Assembly: GCA_045646145.1 (NCBI GenBank)
Contig: JAZRKE010000078.1
Span: 1 to 61,725, forward strand
Length of the DNA: 61,725 nt
Reading direction: 5' to 3'
DNA from: SIG565 sp045646145
GTDB taxonomy: Bacteria > Bacillota > Clostridia > Oscillospirales > Acutalibacteraceae
Made by a program: the position numbers and the translations under genes. Of this stretch, positions 32,435 through 41,078 are shown piece after piece (position 1 is the first letter of the stretch; each line of letters opens with the position of its first letter). A model generated the notes under the pieces. It was given only the letters and a program-made list of their open reading frames with translations. It was not told where the DNA came from and did no database searches.

Positions 32435-33280
32435 ATGCGAAATCCCTTAAAAAGACAGTTTCCGATATTTGTCGGTCCCACACTTGTAGCCTTTTTAATT
32501 TCCTTTGCAGTTCCCTTTTTTATGGGACTATATCTATCCTTTACCGATTTTACAACCGTTTCGGACGCTGTGTTTGTAGGGCTTTCAAACTATAAAACCG
32601 CATTTACCGATTCTTCGGGCTTTATAAATTCTCTGTGGTTTACCGTACGCTTTACGGTCATTTCGGTTATATCAATTAACATCTTCGCCTTTGCTCTGGC
32701 GCTCGCGCTCACCCGAAAAATATGGGGACGCAACTTTTTCAGAACAATATTTTTTATGCCCAATCTCATAGGCGGAATAGTGCTCGGTTATATTTGGCAG
32801 TTAATCTTTAACGGAATTCTTCTGCCTTTTTCCCAAACACTGACTTCAAGTGCGACCTACGGCTTCTGGGGGCTTGTGGTGCTGATGAACTGGCAGATGA
32901 TAGGCTATATGATGGTAATTTATATTGCGGGGCTTTCAAATATCCCTAGTTCTATTATTGAAGCTGCAAAGGTTGACGGCGCAGGGTATTTCCGCACACT
33001 CTTTTCGGTAATTCTGCCGAACGTAATGCCCTCTATTACAATCTGCCTATTTCTAACCCTCACAAATTCCTTTAAGCTGTTTGACCAGAACCTAGCACTG
33101 ACAGCGGGCGCACCCGCAAATGAGACTTCGATGCTTGCCCTCGATATTTACAAAACCTTTTACGGCAGAAGCGGTTATGAGGGCGTAGGTCAGGCAAAGG
33201 CTGTTATTTTCTCGCTTATAGTCGGAGGGATTGCCTTATTACAATTGTATTTAACTCGCCGAAAGGAGCAGGAATATTAA
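32435..33280 (+). CDS. ABC sugar transporter permease (MalF/UgpA type)
   Basis: A 281-residue inner-membrane permease with six hydrophobic segments. The binding-protein-dependent transport (EAA) loop is IIEAAKVDGAGYFRTLFSVIL, the site where the ATPase subunit docks. N-terminal FVGPTLVAFLISFAVPF and the GLYLSFTDFTT stretch are typical of MalF-like partners. It starts at the base following the binding-protein stop and overlaps the second permease by one base. Confidence 0.95.
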   Translation: MRNPLKRQFPIFVGPTLVAFLISFAVPFFMGLYLSFTDFTTVSDAVFVGLSNYKTAFTDSSGFINSLWFTVRFTVISVISINIFAFALALALTRKIWGRNFFRTIFFMPNLIGGIVLGYIWQLIFNGILLPFSQTLTSSATYGFWGLVVLMNWQMIGYMMVIYIAGLSNIPSSIIEAAKVDGAGYFRTLFSVILPNVMPSITICLFLTLTNSFKLFDQNLALTAGAPANETSMLALDIYKTFYGRSGYEGVGQAKAVIFSLIVGGIALLQLYLTRRKEQEY

Positions 33281-34116
33281 TGAGACTTAAGGGCAATATC
33301 GGGAAGGCTGTGCTGAGTTTTGTTTTAATGTTACTCTCAGCCGCCTTTATTTTCCCGATTTTTGTTGTATTAATCAACTCCTTTAAAACCAAATTTTCAA
33401 TTAACCTCTCCCCCTTTTCCTTGCCCGACTCTACAACCTTTGCAGGAATAGAAAATTATATAAACGGCCTTACCGACACGGGTTTTCTCTCGGCTTTCGG
33501 TTATTCACTCTTTATCACGGTAGCGTCGGTAGCGCTTATAGTCGTATGTACCGCTATGACGGCGTGGTATTTAGTCAGAATTAAAAATAAATTTACCGAT
33601 TTTCTTTATCTTTTCTTCGTTTTTTCAATGATCATCCCCTTTCAGATGGTTATGTTTACAATGTCAAAAACGGCAAACACTCTGGGTCTTGATAATCCCA
33701 TAGGCATAGTGCTTATATATTTGGGCTTCGGCTCAGGGCTTAGCGTATTTATGTTTACAGGTTTTATAAAAGGGGTGCCAAAAAGTATTGAGGAAGCCGC
33801 CACTATTGACGGTTGTACCCCGCTTAAAACCTTTTTTCTTGTAGTCTTCCCTGTGCTTAAGCCCACCTCTGTTACGGTGGCAATTCTCAACGCTATGTGG
33901 ATTTGGAACGACTATCTGCTGCCATACCTCGTTATCGGCAGTGATTACAGAACAATTCCTGTGGCAATTCAGTATCTGAAGGGCGGCTACGGCTCGGTTG
34001 ATATGGGTGCTATGATGGCGGTATTAATCCTCGCCGTCATCCCCGTTATAATATTTTACCTTTTCTGCCAACGCTATATTATAAAGGGCGTTGCGGCAGG
34101 CGCTGTAAAGGGATAA
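33280..34116 (+). CDS. ABC sugar transporter permease (MalG/UgpE type)
   Basis: A 278-residue permease, six hydrophobic segments, with the EAA loop SIEEAATIDGCTPLKTFFLVVFP and the C-terminal MGAMMAVLILAVIPVIIFYLF and RYIIKGVAAGAVKG characteristic of MalG-like subunits. No ATPase gene follows; as in many Firmicutes an MsmK-like shared ATPase is expected elsewhere. A terminator ends the operon. Confidence 0.95.
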   Translation: MRLKGNIGKAVLSFVLMLLSAAFIFPIFVVLINSFKTKFSINLSPFSLPDSTTFAGIENYINGLTDTGFLSAFGYSLFITVASVALIVVCTAMTAWYLVRIKNKFTDFLYLFFVFSMIIPFQMVMFTMSKTANTLGLDNPIGIVLIYLGFGSGLSVFMFTGFIKGVPKSIEEAATIDGCTPLKTFFLVVFPVLKPTSVTVAILNAMWIWNDYLLPYLVIGSDYRTIPVAIQYLKGGYGSVDMGAMMAVLILAVIPVIIFYLFCQRYIIKGVAAGAVKG

Positions 34117-34118
34117 AA

Positions 34119-34143
34119 AGGCGGTATTATACCGCCTTTTTTA
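34119..34143 (+). terminator. Terminator of the ABC operon
   Basis: AAAAGGCGGTA-TTA-TACCGCCTTTTTT, directly after the permease stop. Confidence 0.95.
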
Positions 34144-34145
34144 TA

Positions 34146-34174
34146 TTGACTAATACCTGTCAGAGTGATAAAAT
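34146..34174 (+). promoter_or_regulatory. Promoter of the 34.2-kb amidohydrolase gene
   Basis: TTGACT (34146-34151), 17-nt spacer, TAAAAT (34169-34174). Confidence 0.88.
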
Positions 34175-34206
34175 ATACTCAGAAAATCAACTGGAAGGTG
34201 AATTTT

Positions 34207-35280
34207 ATGAAAATGACAAAGAAAGTTATTGACAGCCATTGGCATTTATACCCTTGGTACGATGAAAACGGCGAGGATTTTTACACAATTATCGATCGTT
34301 ATCAGAAAAATCTCGGCTTAGATGCGCTTAACATTTGCTCAATACCGACCTATAATGATTACGGTCCCGCGCAGAACGTTTTAGCCGCACTTTATAAATT
34401 ACATAACCCTACCGCCTATGCTTACGGCGGCTTGGTTTACACCGATAAGCCCGTAAAGTTCCCTCAGCCCGAGGGCTTTGATATGCTCACGCAGTATAAC
34501 GAGCTTATGGAGATAGGCTTTGACGGTATTAAAATGCTTGAAACCAAGCCTGCAGAGCAAAAAGCATATCAGGTGAAAATCAATGACGATTATTTCGGCG
34601 AGTTTTTTGCCGCATGTGAGAAGAACGGTACCCATATGATTTGGCACGTTGCCGACCCCGACACCTTCTGGGATATAAATAAAATTCCCGAGCGTTTTAT
34701 CGAGCGCGGTTGGTTCTATGGCGACGGTACATATATGTCACTTGAAGAAATGTACGGTCAGGTATATGACATTTTAGAACGCCACCCGAAATTAAAGGTT
34801 ACCTTTGCTCATTTCTTCTTTTTATCCGAGCACCCCGAAAAGCTCGAAGAACTATTTGCAAAATATGAAAATGCCAGCATAGATATAGTGCCCGGCGGAG
34901 AAATGTACGCCGCTTTCAGAGAAAACTTTGATTTCTACAAGGGCTTTTTCGAAAAATATTCCGACCGCATCTTCTTCGGTACCGATGCTTCCTTTACCGA
35001 AAATGACCTTTATGACCACTACACAAACATTGTAACTCAGGTGTATAACTTCTTAGCCACCGATAAGGATATTGAAATTTACGGGGAGAAATGCAAGGCT
35101 ATTCAGGTATCAGAGGAAGCCACCGACAATATTCTTTATAAAAACTTTGAGCGAGTTGCAGGCAGCACTCCAAAAGCAGTCAATAAAAAGGCTCTTAAAA
35201 AGTATGTAGAAAAATATAAGCCCTACTTTACCGATAAAAAAATTCTCGAATTAATTGAGAACGCAGTTAAGGATTTCTAA
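34207..35280 (+). CDS. Amidohydrolase-2 family TIM-barrel hydrolase
   Basis: A 357-residue metal-dependent hydrolase of the amidohydrolase-related (PF04909-type) family. Candidate ligands are the N-terminal IDSHWHLYPWYDENGE, MIWHVADPDTFWD, VTFAHFFFLSEHPEK and IFFGTDASF, arranged around a TIM barrel. Related proteins act on sugar lactones or acids, but no specific substrate can be assigned. The start is the ATG reading MKMTKKVI after GGAAGGTG. It has its own promoter after the ABC terminator, so co-regulation is possible but not shown. Confidence 0.83.
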   Translation: MKMTKKVIDSHWHLYPWYDENGEDFYTIIDRYQKNLGLDALNICSIPTYNDYGPAQNVLAALYKLHNPTAYAYGGLVYTDKPVKFPQPEGFDMLTQYNELMEIGFDGIKMLETKPAEQKAYQVKINDDYFGEFFAACEKNGTHMIWHVADPDTFWDINKIPERFIERGWFYGDGTYMSLEEMYGQVYDILERHPKLKVTFAHFFFLSEHPEKLEELFAKYENASIDIVPGGEMYAAFRENFDFYKGFFEKYSDRIFFGTDASFTENDLYDHYTNIVTQVYNFLATDKDIEIYGEKCKAIQVSEEATDNILYKNFERVAGSTPKAVNKKALKKYVEKYKPYFTDKKILELIENAVKDF

Positions 35281-35287
35281 AAACAAA

Positions 35288-35317
35288 AACACCCGAAAGA
35301 AAATTCTTTCGGGTGTT
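35288..35317. terminator. Bidirectional terminator
   Basis: AACACCCGAAAGAA/TTCTTTCGGGTGTT, 14-bp perfect stem with flanking A/T runs, between convergent genes. Confidence 0.92.
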
Positions 35318-35327
35318 TAATTTTTGA

Positions 35328-35738
35328 TTAGCCGTTAATGTTATAATCCTCACTAAGCTTATTCATAGCCTTGCAAAGCTTATGTATATAAATAAATGGA
35401 CCAACACCTATAAGGCTTCCGAGGACTGCCCAACCCCAATAGGAGTTTACAGAGAAGCTATAATTAATATTTCTTCTCTTAAGCTCGGTACCGATACGGT
35501 TAGAAATCCTGTGATACCAAACGATACCACCAATACCAACGGTTATCGGAGCGATAATAAATGATAACAAGCAGAAATGCATTGTTTTCTTGCCGTCGTA
35601 TTTGGATGCGATAATATTAATATCGCTTGAAATAGAGGAAAATGCCACCAATGAATAAATTCCAAAGGTAATTAAGGATAAAAGAATGATTTTAAGCAAT
35701 CCTCTTTTAGTCTTTAACTTTAAAGCAGGCTCTGACAT
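35328..35738 (-). CDS. DUF4234 membrane protein
   Basis: A 136-residue protein with four hydrophobic segments and the DUF4234 signature ITFGIYSLVAFSSISSDIN followed by IGGIVWYHRISNRIG. Function unknown. It is paired with the zinc-ribbon/TM2 gene upstream (29-nt gap), a combination common in gut Firmicutes. Confidence 0.87.
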   Translation of the reverse strand: MSEPALKLKTKRGLLKIILLSLITFGIYSLVAFSSISSDINIIASKYDGKKTMHFCLLSFIIAPITVGIGGIVWYHRISNRIGTELKRRNINYSFSVNSYWGWAVLGSLIGVGPFIYIHKLCKAMNKLSEDYNING

Positions 35739-35767
35739 AAAAAATCCTCCTCAATACTATTTAATTT

Positions 35768-36151
35768 TTAAACAAGTTTCTCAGGGTCAACAACATATTT
35801 GCCCATAGCGATTTTTACCAAATCAATAAGAGCGAGAATTCCGCCGATACCACAAAGCAGGGACATTACAATCTTAAATATACCTTTTTTTGTTTCACCC
35901 ATCATAAAGTTATGAATGCCTAAGCCGCCAAGGAACAGGCACACTAAAATCATAACTATCTTATCCTGACCGCCAAGATTGCCTGCAGCCTTCTTTAAAG
36001 CCACACCGCAGTTAAGGCAGTACTCCGCATTAGGTGCAATTTCTTTGCCGCAGTTGTTGCAAAAGGCAGTGCCCTCTCCTGCTTTAACACCGCACTTTAC
36101 ACAGATAGCCTGATTTTCATTCATAGCTTCGCCACAATTTTTACAAAACAT
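35768..36151 (-). CDS. Double zinc-ribbon TM2-domain protein
   Basis: A 127-residue protein. The N-terminal half has two zinc ribbons (CKNCGEAMNENQAICVKC and CNNCGKEIAPNAEYCLNC). The C-terminal half is a TM2 domain: two transmembrane helices with GGLGIHNFMMGETKKGIFKI between them. Function unknown; zinc-ribbon TM2 proteins are widespread small membrane proteins. It lies just upstream of the DUF4234 gene and is probably in the same transcript. Confidence 0.9.
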   Translation of the reverse strand: MFCKNCGEAMNENQAICVKCGVKAGEGTAFCNNCGKEIAPNAEYCLNCGVALKKAAGNLGGQDKIVMILVCLFLGGLGIHNFMMGETKKGIFKIVMSLLCGIGGILALIDLVKIAMGKYVVDPEKLV

Positions 36152-36239
36152 AATAAAAGTCTCCTCTCATTTTTAGTTTATTAAATTGTAACATATTCGG
36201 CAAAAAAAGTCAATAAACGACACGCGTTTTAGCCGTTTT

Positions 36240-36575
36240 CTACAAGAAATTAATCCCCCAATTAGTTAAGAAGCCAATTAATAAAACTACATATAACAGT
36301 ATATTAAGTTTTTTATTCTTAAATAGCTTTCCATCAAAGATAAAACATAAATATAATAAAGGCACCGCAGGAAACATTATATGATAAGAAAATGCCGCCG
36401 CAAAGTCAAATTTCAAGGCGCTGAGCATCGCCCTTGTCATTCCACAACCCAAACAGCGCACACCTGTAAGTGTAAGAATGGGGCAATTTATTCGTGTTAT
36501 AAAACAAAATGCACAGAAAAGCAATATTATTCCTGTTATCAGCAGTTTTTTAGTAATATTTTTGATTTTAGGCAT
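36240..36575 (-). CDS. DUF2752 membrane protein
   Basis: A 111-residue protein with three hydrophobic segments and the family motif GVRCLGCGMTRAMLSAL (CxxCGMTRA). Function unknown. It has its own weak ribosome binding site (AAAAGGGGTGAG) and stands alone between the antiporter terminator and the zinc-ribbon gene. Confidence 0.88.
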   Translation of the reverse strand: MPKIKNITKKLLITGIILLFCAFCFITRINCPILTLTGVRCLGCGMTRAMLSALKFDFAAAFSYHIMFPAVPLLYLCFIFDGKLFKNKKLNILLYVVLLIGFLTNWGINFL

Positions 36576-36609
36576 TTTCTCACCCCTTTTTCACATTATA
36601 CCACATTTT

Positions 36610-36636
36610 AAAAATCCCGCCAAGGCGGGATTTTTT
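36610..36636. terminator. Terminator of the antiporter gene
   Basis: AAAATCCCGCC-AA-GGCGGGATTTTTT; usable on both strands. Confidence 0.93.
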
Positions 36637-36637
36637 G

Positions 36638-37921
36638 TTATTTATTCCTTACTAAAATTGTGTCCTTTTTACGAGCGCTCTCTCTGCCTTCGGGGGATAT
36701 TTCTCCCGCCTTTAATAGCGATACCTTTGTAAGATACGGACCTATAAGCTCGTAAACGAGCACCGAGAAAAGCGTAATATTTGCAACTATTGCACCCTCA
36801 GCGCCTAAGGTTTCGGCTTTAATTGCCATACCGAGCGCCACACCTGCCTGTGGGAAGAGAGTTATGCCTAAATATTTTATAATGTTGCTATCGCACTTTA
36901 CTGCTCTCGCACTGAGTGACGCACCGAAATATTTACCAAGGCAACGGAACATTATGTAAACCACACCTATTATAACTATAACCGCATCGCTGAATACAGA
37001 GAGCTCTAATTCGCTACCGCTTATAACAAAGAACAGAACGAACAGCGGCGCTGTCCAACGGTCAAGTCTGTCCATAAGCTCTTCGGAAAAATCGCAGACG
37101 TTGCAAAATACCGTACCGAGCATCATACAGGTAAGCAGTGAAGAAAATGCGATATGTACGCCGAAGATGTTGAATTTAAGCATAGAAAGCGCAACGGTTA
37201 AAAAGACAAATGCTACCGACATTGAAAGACGCTTTGAGCGTGAATGGAAGAATCGCTCGCACCAGTTGAAAACAAAGCCCATTAAGGTACCAAGCCCTAA
37301 GGATAAAACAACCTCTAATATAGGCTCAACAATTACCGAGAGTATATTTACGTGCCCTGAAATGAGCGCCTTTGCCACACCGAAGGATACTGCAAAGAGA
37401 ACAAGTCCAACAGCGTCATCAAGGGCTACTATGGGAAGCAGAATATCGGTAACGGGGCCCTTTGATTTATACTGTTTAACTACCATAAGTGTTGCCGCAG
37501 GGGCGGTGGCAGACGCCACAGCGCCGAGAATTATAGCGCTCGGGAGAGGCAGCTTATCGGGGATTATAAAGTGAAGGCCTATAAGCGCCGCATCAACAAG
37601 TATTGTTGTGAAAACCGCCTGAATAATACCGATAACGGTTGCCTGACGGCCTGTCTTTTTAAGCTGAGCTAAACGGAACTCGTTACCGATTAAGAAGGCT
37701 ATAAAGCCGAGTGCTACGTCGGATAAAAGCGAGTAGGTCTTTATATTATCCATACTAACAAAGCCAAGACCCTCAATACCAAATGAACCAAGGAAATAAG
37801 GCCCTATTAAAATACCCGCCACAAGATACGCCGTAACTGCGGGAAGTGATACTTTTTTAGCAAGACGGGAAAGCATCAGTCCTGCAAGCAGGGCTACTGA
37901 AAGACTTAATAATACATACAT
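36638..37921 (-). CDS. Cation:proton antiporter, CPA2 family
   Basis: A 427-residue membrane protein of 12-13 hydrophobic segments. CPA2/KefB-like features are PAVTAYLVAGILIGPYFLG, the ion-binding IVALDDAVGLVLFAVSFG with paired Asp residues, and GAVASATAPAATLMVV. No TrkA-N (RCK) domain is attached. A promoter with TTGTAT-N17-TATAAT lies upstream. The ion (Na+ or K+) cannot be assigned. Confidence 0.92.
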   Translation of the reverse strand: MYVLLSLSVALLAGLMLSRLAKKVSLPAVTAYLVAGILIGPYFLGSFGIEGLGFVSMDNIKTYSLLSDVALGFIAFLIGNEFRLAQLKKTGRQATVIGIIQAVFTTILVDAALIGLHFIIPDKLPLPSAIILGAVASATAPAATLMVVKQYKSKGPVTDILLPIVALDDAVGLVLFAVSFGVAKALISGHVNILSVIVEPILEVVLSLGLGTLMGFVFNWCERFFHSRSKRLSMSVAFVFLTVALSMLKFNIFGVHIAFSSLLTCMMLGTVFCNVCDFSEELMDRLDRWTAPLFVLFFVISGSELELSVFSDAVIVIIGVVYIMFRCLGKYFGASLSARAVKCDSNIIKYLGITLFPQAGVALGMAIKAETLGAEGAIVANITLFSVLVYELIGPYLTKVSLLKAGEISPEGRESARKKDTILVRNK

Positions 37922-37957
37922 TTATAATCCACCCCTAAAAAACAAAAACTGTAGTCC

Positions 37958-37986
37958 ATTATACTTCCGCAACACATAAAATACAA
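37958..37986 (-). promoter_or_regulatory. Promoter of the CPA2 antiporter gene
   Basis: TTGTAT (37981-37986), 17-nt spacer, TATAAT (37958-37963). Confidence 0.8.
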
Positions 37987-38009
37987 GCACTTTTTTAGGA
38001 AAAATTTAG

Positions 38010-38327
38010 CTATTTTATGTTATTTGTAAGATTTTTAAGCTTATGCGTAATTTCTGTTAGATTTTGAGTGATTTTTTCAAGTTCGTAGGCCGCTTCATTA
38101 TTGGAAAAGCCTTGCTGCAAATCATTTTTCATTAAAAACTCCAAACTAAACCCAAATTCCTTTAATATGCAGTCTTGCTACTTTGTCAGGTGCTTTGTTG
38201 AAATTCTCTTAATTTCGTGATATGCATAGCTTGAACGATTGATACCAATTTTATCTGCAAAGCTCTCTTGAGTTAATTTGTTTTTCTTTTTCAGATAACG
38301 CAAATTTTTGCATAAAATTTCCTGCAT
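38010..38327 (-). pseudogene. XRE-family regulator broken by an in-frame amber codon
   Basis: Reading from the ATG at 38327 gives MQEILCKNLRYLKKKN followed by KLTQESFADKIGINRSSYAY, a clear Cro/CI helix-turn-helix. The frame stops at a TAG at 38178-38180 but continues without shift as LKEFGFSLEFLMKNDL and a coiled-coil-like tail to 38010, completing the usual FGVSLEFLL end of the HTH domain. Either the gene is a pseudogene or the stop is read through. An ATG with GGAG upstream at 38132 also allows a separate 40-residue C-terminal peptide. Confidence 0.77.
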
Positions 38328-38349
38328 ACAATTCTCTCCAAAATAAAAA

Positions 38350-38373
38350 AGTGCGCAGCCGAAGCCACGCACT
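38350..38373 (-). terminator. Leader terminator upstream of the XRE gene
   Basis: AGTGCG-...-CGCACT with an inner GC-TTCG-GC, followed by TTTTTTA. It lies between the promoter at 38420-38448 and the XRE start, leaving a transcript of about 65 nt if termination is efficient. Confidence 0.8.
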
Positions 38374-38419
38374 AAAAACACTGCCTTGCTTTAAAAATAT
38401 TCGTCTGTGTAGCAAGATT

Positions 38420-38448
38420 ATTTTACCACACGCATTTCATTTTGTAAA
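38420..38448 (-). promoter_or_regulatory. Promoter of the XRE leader
   Basis: TTTACA (38443-38448), 17-nt spacer, TAAAAT (38420-38425). Confidence 0.75.
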
Positions 38449-38493
38449 CAAATTAATTTTACTTTTCGCCTATTCCCTTTCCTCTTTGCCCTA

Positions 38494-38536
38494 GATAAGA
38501 AATGAGCTCCTCTTTGTGAGGAGCTCATTTCTTATC
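38494..38536 (-). terminator. 19-bp perfect hairpin at the end of the glucuronate operon
   Basis: GATAAGAAATGAGCTCCTC and its exact complement around a TTTGT loop; the 5' side overlaps the kdgK stop. Unlike a normal terminator it has no T run after it; the T-rich part is inside the stem. Confidence 0.75.
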
Positions 38537-39554
38537 TTTGTACTCTTCCTGAGCCGTCGCCGCCGGCTAACTTTTCAACCTCAGCTACACCTACACGGTT
38601 GTAGTCGCCCTCAATAGAATGCTTGAGAGCGGAAGCCGCAACTGCAAATTCGATAGCCTCCTGAGTGCTCTTACCGCTAAGTATAGCATAGATAAGTCCG
38701 CCGCCGAAGCTGTCGCCTCCACCTACACGGTCAACAATGTGGAGATGGTAGGATTTTGAGAAGCAGTAGTTTTCACCATCGTAAAGCATACCTGCCCAGT
38801 CGTTATCACTGGCAGAAATTGAAGAACGAAGGGTAATTGCAACCTTCTCGAAGCCAAACTTATCGGCTAACTGCTTAGCAACGCTCTTATATCCCTCGTG
38901 GTTGAGTTTACCGCCGTAAATATCGGTGCCCTCAGCCTCAATGCCGAATACATCCTTAGCGTCCTCTTCGTTCGAGATGCAAACGTCAACGTATTTACAC
39001 AACTCTGTCATAGCCGCACGAGCCTCATCTCGTGTCCAGAGCTTGCCTCTGTAGTTCAGGTCGCAAGAAATTTTTACGCCGCGCTTTTTAGCCGCTACAC
39101 AAGCCTCTTTACAAATTTCAACGAGGTTAGCACCGAGCGCTGGGGTGATACCTGTAAAGTGGAACCAGTCGGCACCCTCAAAAATATCGTCCCAGTTAAA
39201 GTCAGAGGGAGAAGCCATTTGAATAGCAGAATATGCACGATCATAAATACAAACCGAGCCACGCTGTGAAGCGCCCTTTTCGAGATAGTAGATACCCACT
39301 CTCTCGCCGCCTCGAACAACCTTAGAGGTGTCTACACCGAAAGCGCGAAGCGAGTTAACTGCCGCCTGACCGATAGCGTGTTTGGGCAGCTTTGTTACAT
39401 AAACGCTCTCCATACCGTAGTTAGCGAGGGAAACTGCAACATTTGCCTCTCCGCCGCCGAAGGTTGCTTGCATCTGGTCATTCTGGAAAAATCTGTAGTA
39501 GCCATTAGGGGCCAGTCTTAACATTAATTCACCGAAAGTAACAATTTTAGCCAT
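38532..39554 (-). CDS. kdgK: 2-dehydro-3-deoxygluconokinase
   Basis: PfkB-family kinase phosphorylating KDG to KDPG in the Ashwell (hexuronate) pathway. The signature is VDRVGGGDSFGGGLIYAIL near the C-terminus (catalytic Asp in the GGGDSF loop), with TFGGGEANVAVSLANYG at the substrate-binding N-terminal side. The start is the ATG reading MAKIVTFGEL after AAGGAGG. It overlaps the end of the aldolase gene by 8 nt. Last gene of the uxuA operon. Confidence 0.93.
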   Translation of the reverse strand: MAKIVTFGELMLRLAPNGYYRFFQNDQMQATFGGGEANVAVSLANYGMESVYVTKLPKHAIGQAAVNSLRAFGVDTSKVVRGGERVGIYYLEKGASQRGSVCIYDRAYSAIQMASPSDFNWDDIFEGADWFHFTGITPALGANLVEICKEACVAAKKRGVKISCDLNYRGKLWTRDEARAAMTELCKYVDVCISNEEDAKDVFGIEAEGTDIYGGKLNHEGYKSVAKQLADKFGFEKVAITLRSSISASDNDWAGMLYDGENYCFSKSYHLHIVDRVGGGDSFGGGLIYAILSGKSTQEAIEFAVAASALKHSIEGDYNRVGVAEVEKLAGGDGSGRVQR

Positions 39555-40191
39555 TGTTTCTTGCCTCCTTAACAATTTTCACCGATTCTTTGCAGAGTTC
39601 GATTATTTTATCCCACTCGCCGTTATCGATTAAATCTGCGGTTACCATGTAAGAGCCGCCGCAGGCACAGATAACAGGGCAGGAAATATATTCTTTAAGG
39701 TTTTTAAGTGAAACGCCGCCTGTGGGCATAACCTTGAACATCGGGAACGGAGCCGCCATAGCCTTGATTTTTTGGAGACCGCCTGATTGCTCAGCAGGGA
39801 AGAATTTTAAAACCTGTAATCCAAGTTTAAATGCGGCATGATAATCTGTAGGTGTGGTGCAACCGGGATAAATCGGCATACCAACCTCTTGACAGTACTT
39901 AACAATTTCAATATCAAGTCCCGGTGTTACTACAAATTTAGCACCCGCAGCCTTCGCCTTATCCACCTGCTCGGTGGTCATAACCGTACCTGCGCCTACA
40001 AGCATATCGGGGCAGGTTTCGCTCATAATTTTAATCGCCTTATCAGCCCCTGCAGCACGGAAGGTTACCTCTGCTACAGGAAGTCCACCTTCACACAGCG
40101 CTTTTGCGAGTGGCGCTGCATCACGTTCGGGGTTGTTAAGCTTAATTACCGGAACAACACCGATTTCACTAATAATTTTATTTGTATCCAT
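39547..40191 (-). CDS. eda: KDPG/KHG aldolase
   Basis: Cleaves 2-keto-3-deoxy-6-phosphogluconate to pyruvate and glyceraldehyde 3-phosphate. The 214-residue class I aldolase has the catalytic Glu in LPVAEVTFRAAGA, the Schiff-base Lys in LKFFPAEQSGG and the phosphate site MPTGGVSLKNL. It is 33 nt downstream of the SDR gene. Member of the glucuronate catabolic operon. Confidence 0.95.
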   Translation of the reverse strand: MDTNKIISEIGVVPVIKLNNPERDAAPLAKALCEGGLPVAEVTFRAAGADKAIKIMSETCPDMLVGAGTVMTTEQVDKAKAAGAKFVVTPGLDIEIVKYCQEVGMPIYPGCTTPTDYHAAFKLGLQVLKFFPAEQSGGLQKIKAMAAPFPMFKVMPTGGVSLKNLKEYISCPVICACGGSYMVTADLIDNGEWDKIIELCKESVKIVKEARNNG

Positions 40192-40224
40192 TTATATCTC
40201 CTCCAAAGATAGATTATACTGTTT

Positions 40225-41076
40225 TTAAACACCTGAATATGCCGAGAAGCCACCATCTATAGGTAAAACCACGCCTGTTATAAAGCTTGCGGCATCATTA
40301 TTTACAAGGAACAAAAGTCCGCCCTCTAATTCTTCGCTCTCGCCAAAGCGTCCCATAGGTGTTGCAGCTAAAATCTTGCCTGTACGTGCTGAGGGGGTGC
40401 CGTCCTCATTGAAAAGAAGCTTGGCATTCTGCTTGGTTGAGAAAAATCCCGGGGCTATAGCATTTACACGAATTCCAACCTTACTAAAATGAACGGCTAG
40501 CCACTGTGTAAAGTTGGAAATTGCCGCCTTCGCGCCCGAATAAGCAGGAATTTTGGTAAGGGGCGTGTAGGCATTCATTGATGATATATTAATAATATTG
40601 CAGCCCTGCCTTCCCACCATTTGCTTAGCGAAGCTTTGTGTGGGGATAAGTGTACCTAAGAAATTAAGGTTGAAAACAAAGCCCACACCTGCGGCATCTA
40701 AATCGAAAAAGCTCTTTGTATCGGCATCAATGTCGCCGAGCTCAAAATATTCCTTATCGGTTGTGGCTTTAGGGTTGTTACCCCCCGCACCGTTAATAAG
40801 GATATCACAGGGACCTAAATCCTTTAAAATCCTGTCGGCAACCTCGTGGCAAACCGCCTTTTCGAGTACGTTACAGCCGTAAGCCTTTGCGATACCGCCT
40901 TCATCTACGATTTCTTTCGCAAAAACATTGGCGGCTTCTTCGTTTAAATCGAGAAGCGCTACCTTAGCGCCCGCTCTGGCGAGTATTTTTGCAAAGTTAC
41001 TGCAGAGCACTCCGCCAGCCCCTGTTACGACGGCAACCTTGCCTGTTAAATCAGTATTAAGCACATTCTTTTGCAT
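40225..41076 (-). CDS. SDR-type D-mannonate oxidoreductase (fructuronate reductase)
   Basis: Short-chain dehydrogenase: NAD-binding VAVVTGAGGVLCSNFAKIL, INGAGGNNP, the catalytic Ser in INISSMNAY and Tyr-x-x-x-Lys in AYSGAKAAI. Length 283 residues. Firmicutes often use an SDR in place of E. coli-type UxuB to reduce D-fructuronate to D-mannonate (B. subtilis UxuB/YjmF type). Position directly after uxuA and before eda/kdgK gives the function. Three nucleotides separate it from uxuA. Confidence 0.88.
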   Translation of the reverse strand: MQKNVLNTDLTGKVAVVTGAGGVLCSNFAKILARAGAKVALLDLNEEAANVFAKEIVDEGGIAKAYGCNVLEKAVCHEVADRILKDLGPCDILINGAGGNNPKATTDKEYFELGDIDADTKSFFDLDAAGVGFVFNLNFLGTLIPTQSFAKQMVGRQGCNIINISSMNAYTPLTKIPAYSGAKAAISNFTQWLAVHFSKVGIRVNAIAPGFFSTKQNAKLLFNEDGTPSARTGKILAATPMGRFGESEELEGGLLFLVNNDAASFITGVVLPIDGGFSAYSGV

Positions 41077-41078
41077 CT

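Noticed and set aside
38178..38180. TAG recoding in this organism
   Set aside because: Other genes in the window, such as the DUF2500 gene and tcdA's neighbours, end normally and long genes show no internal TAG, so a general reassignment is unlikely.
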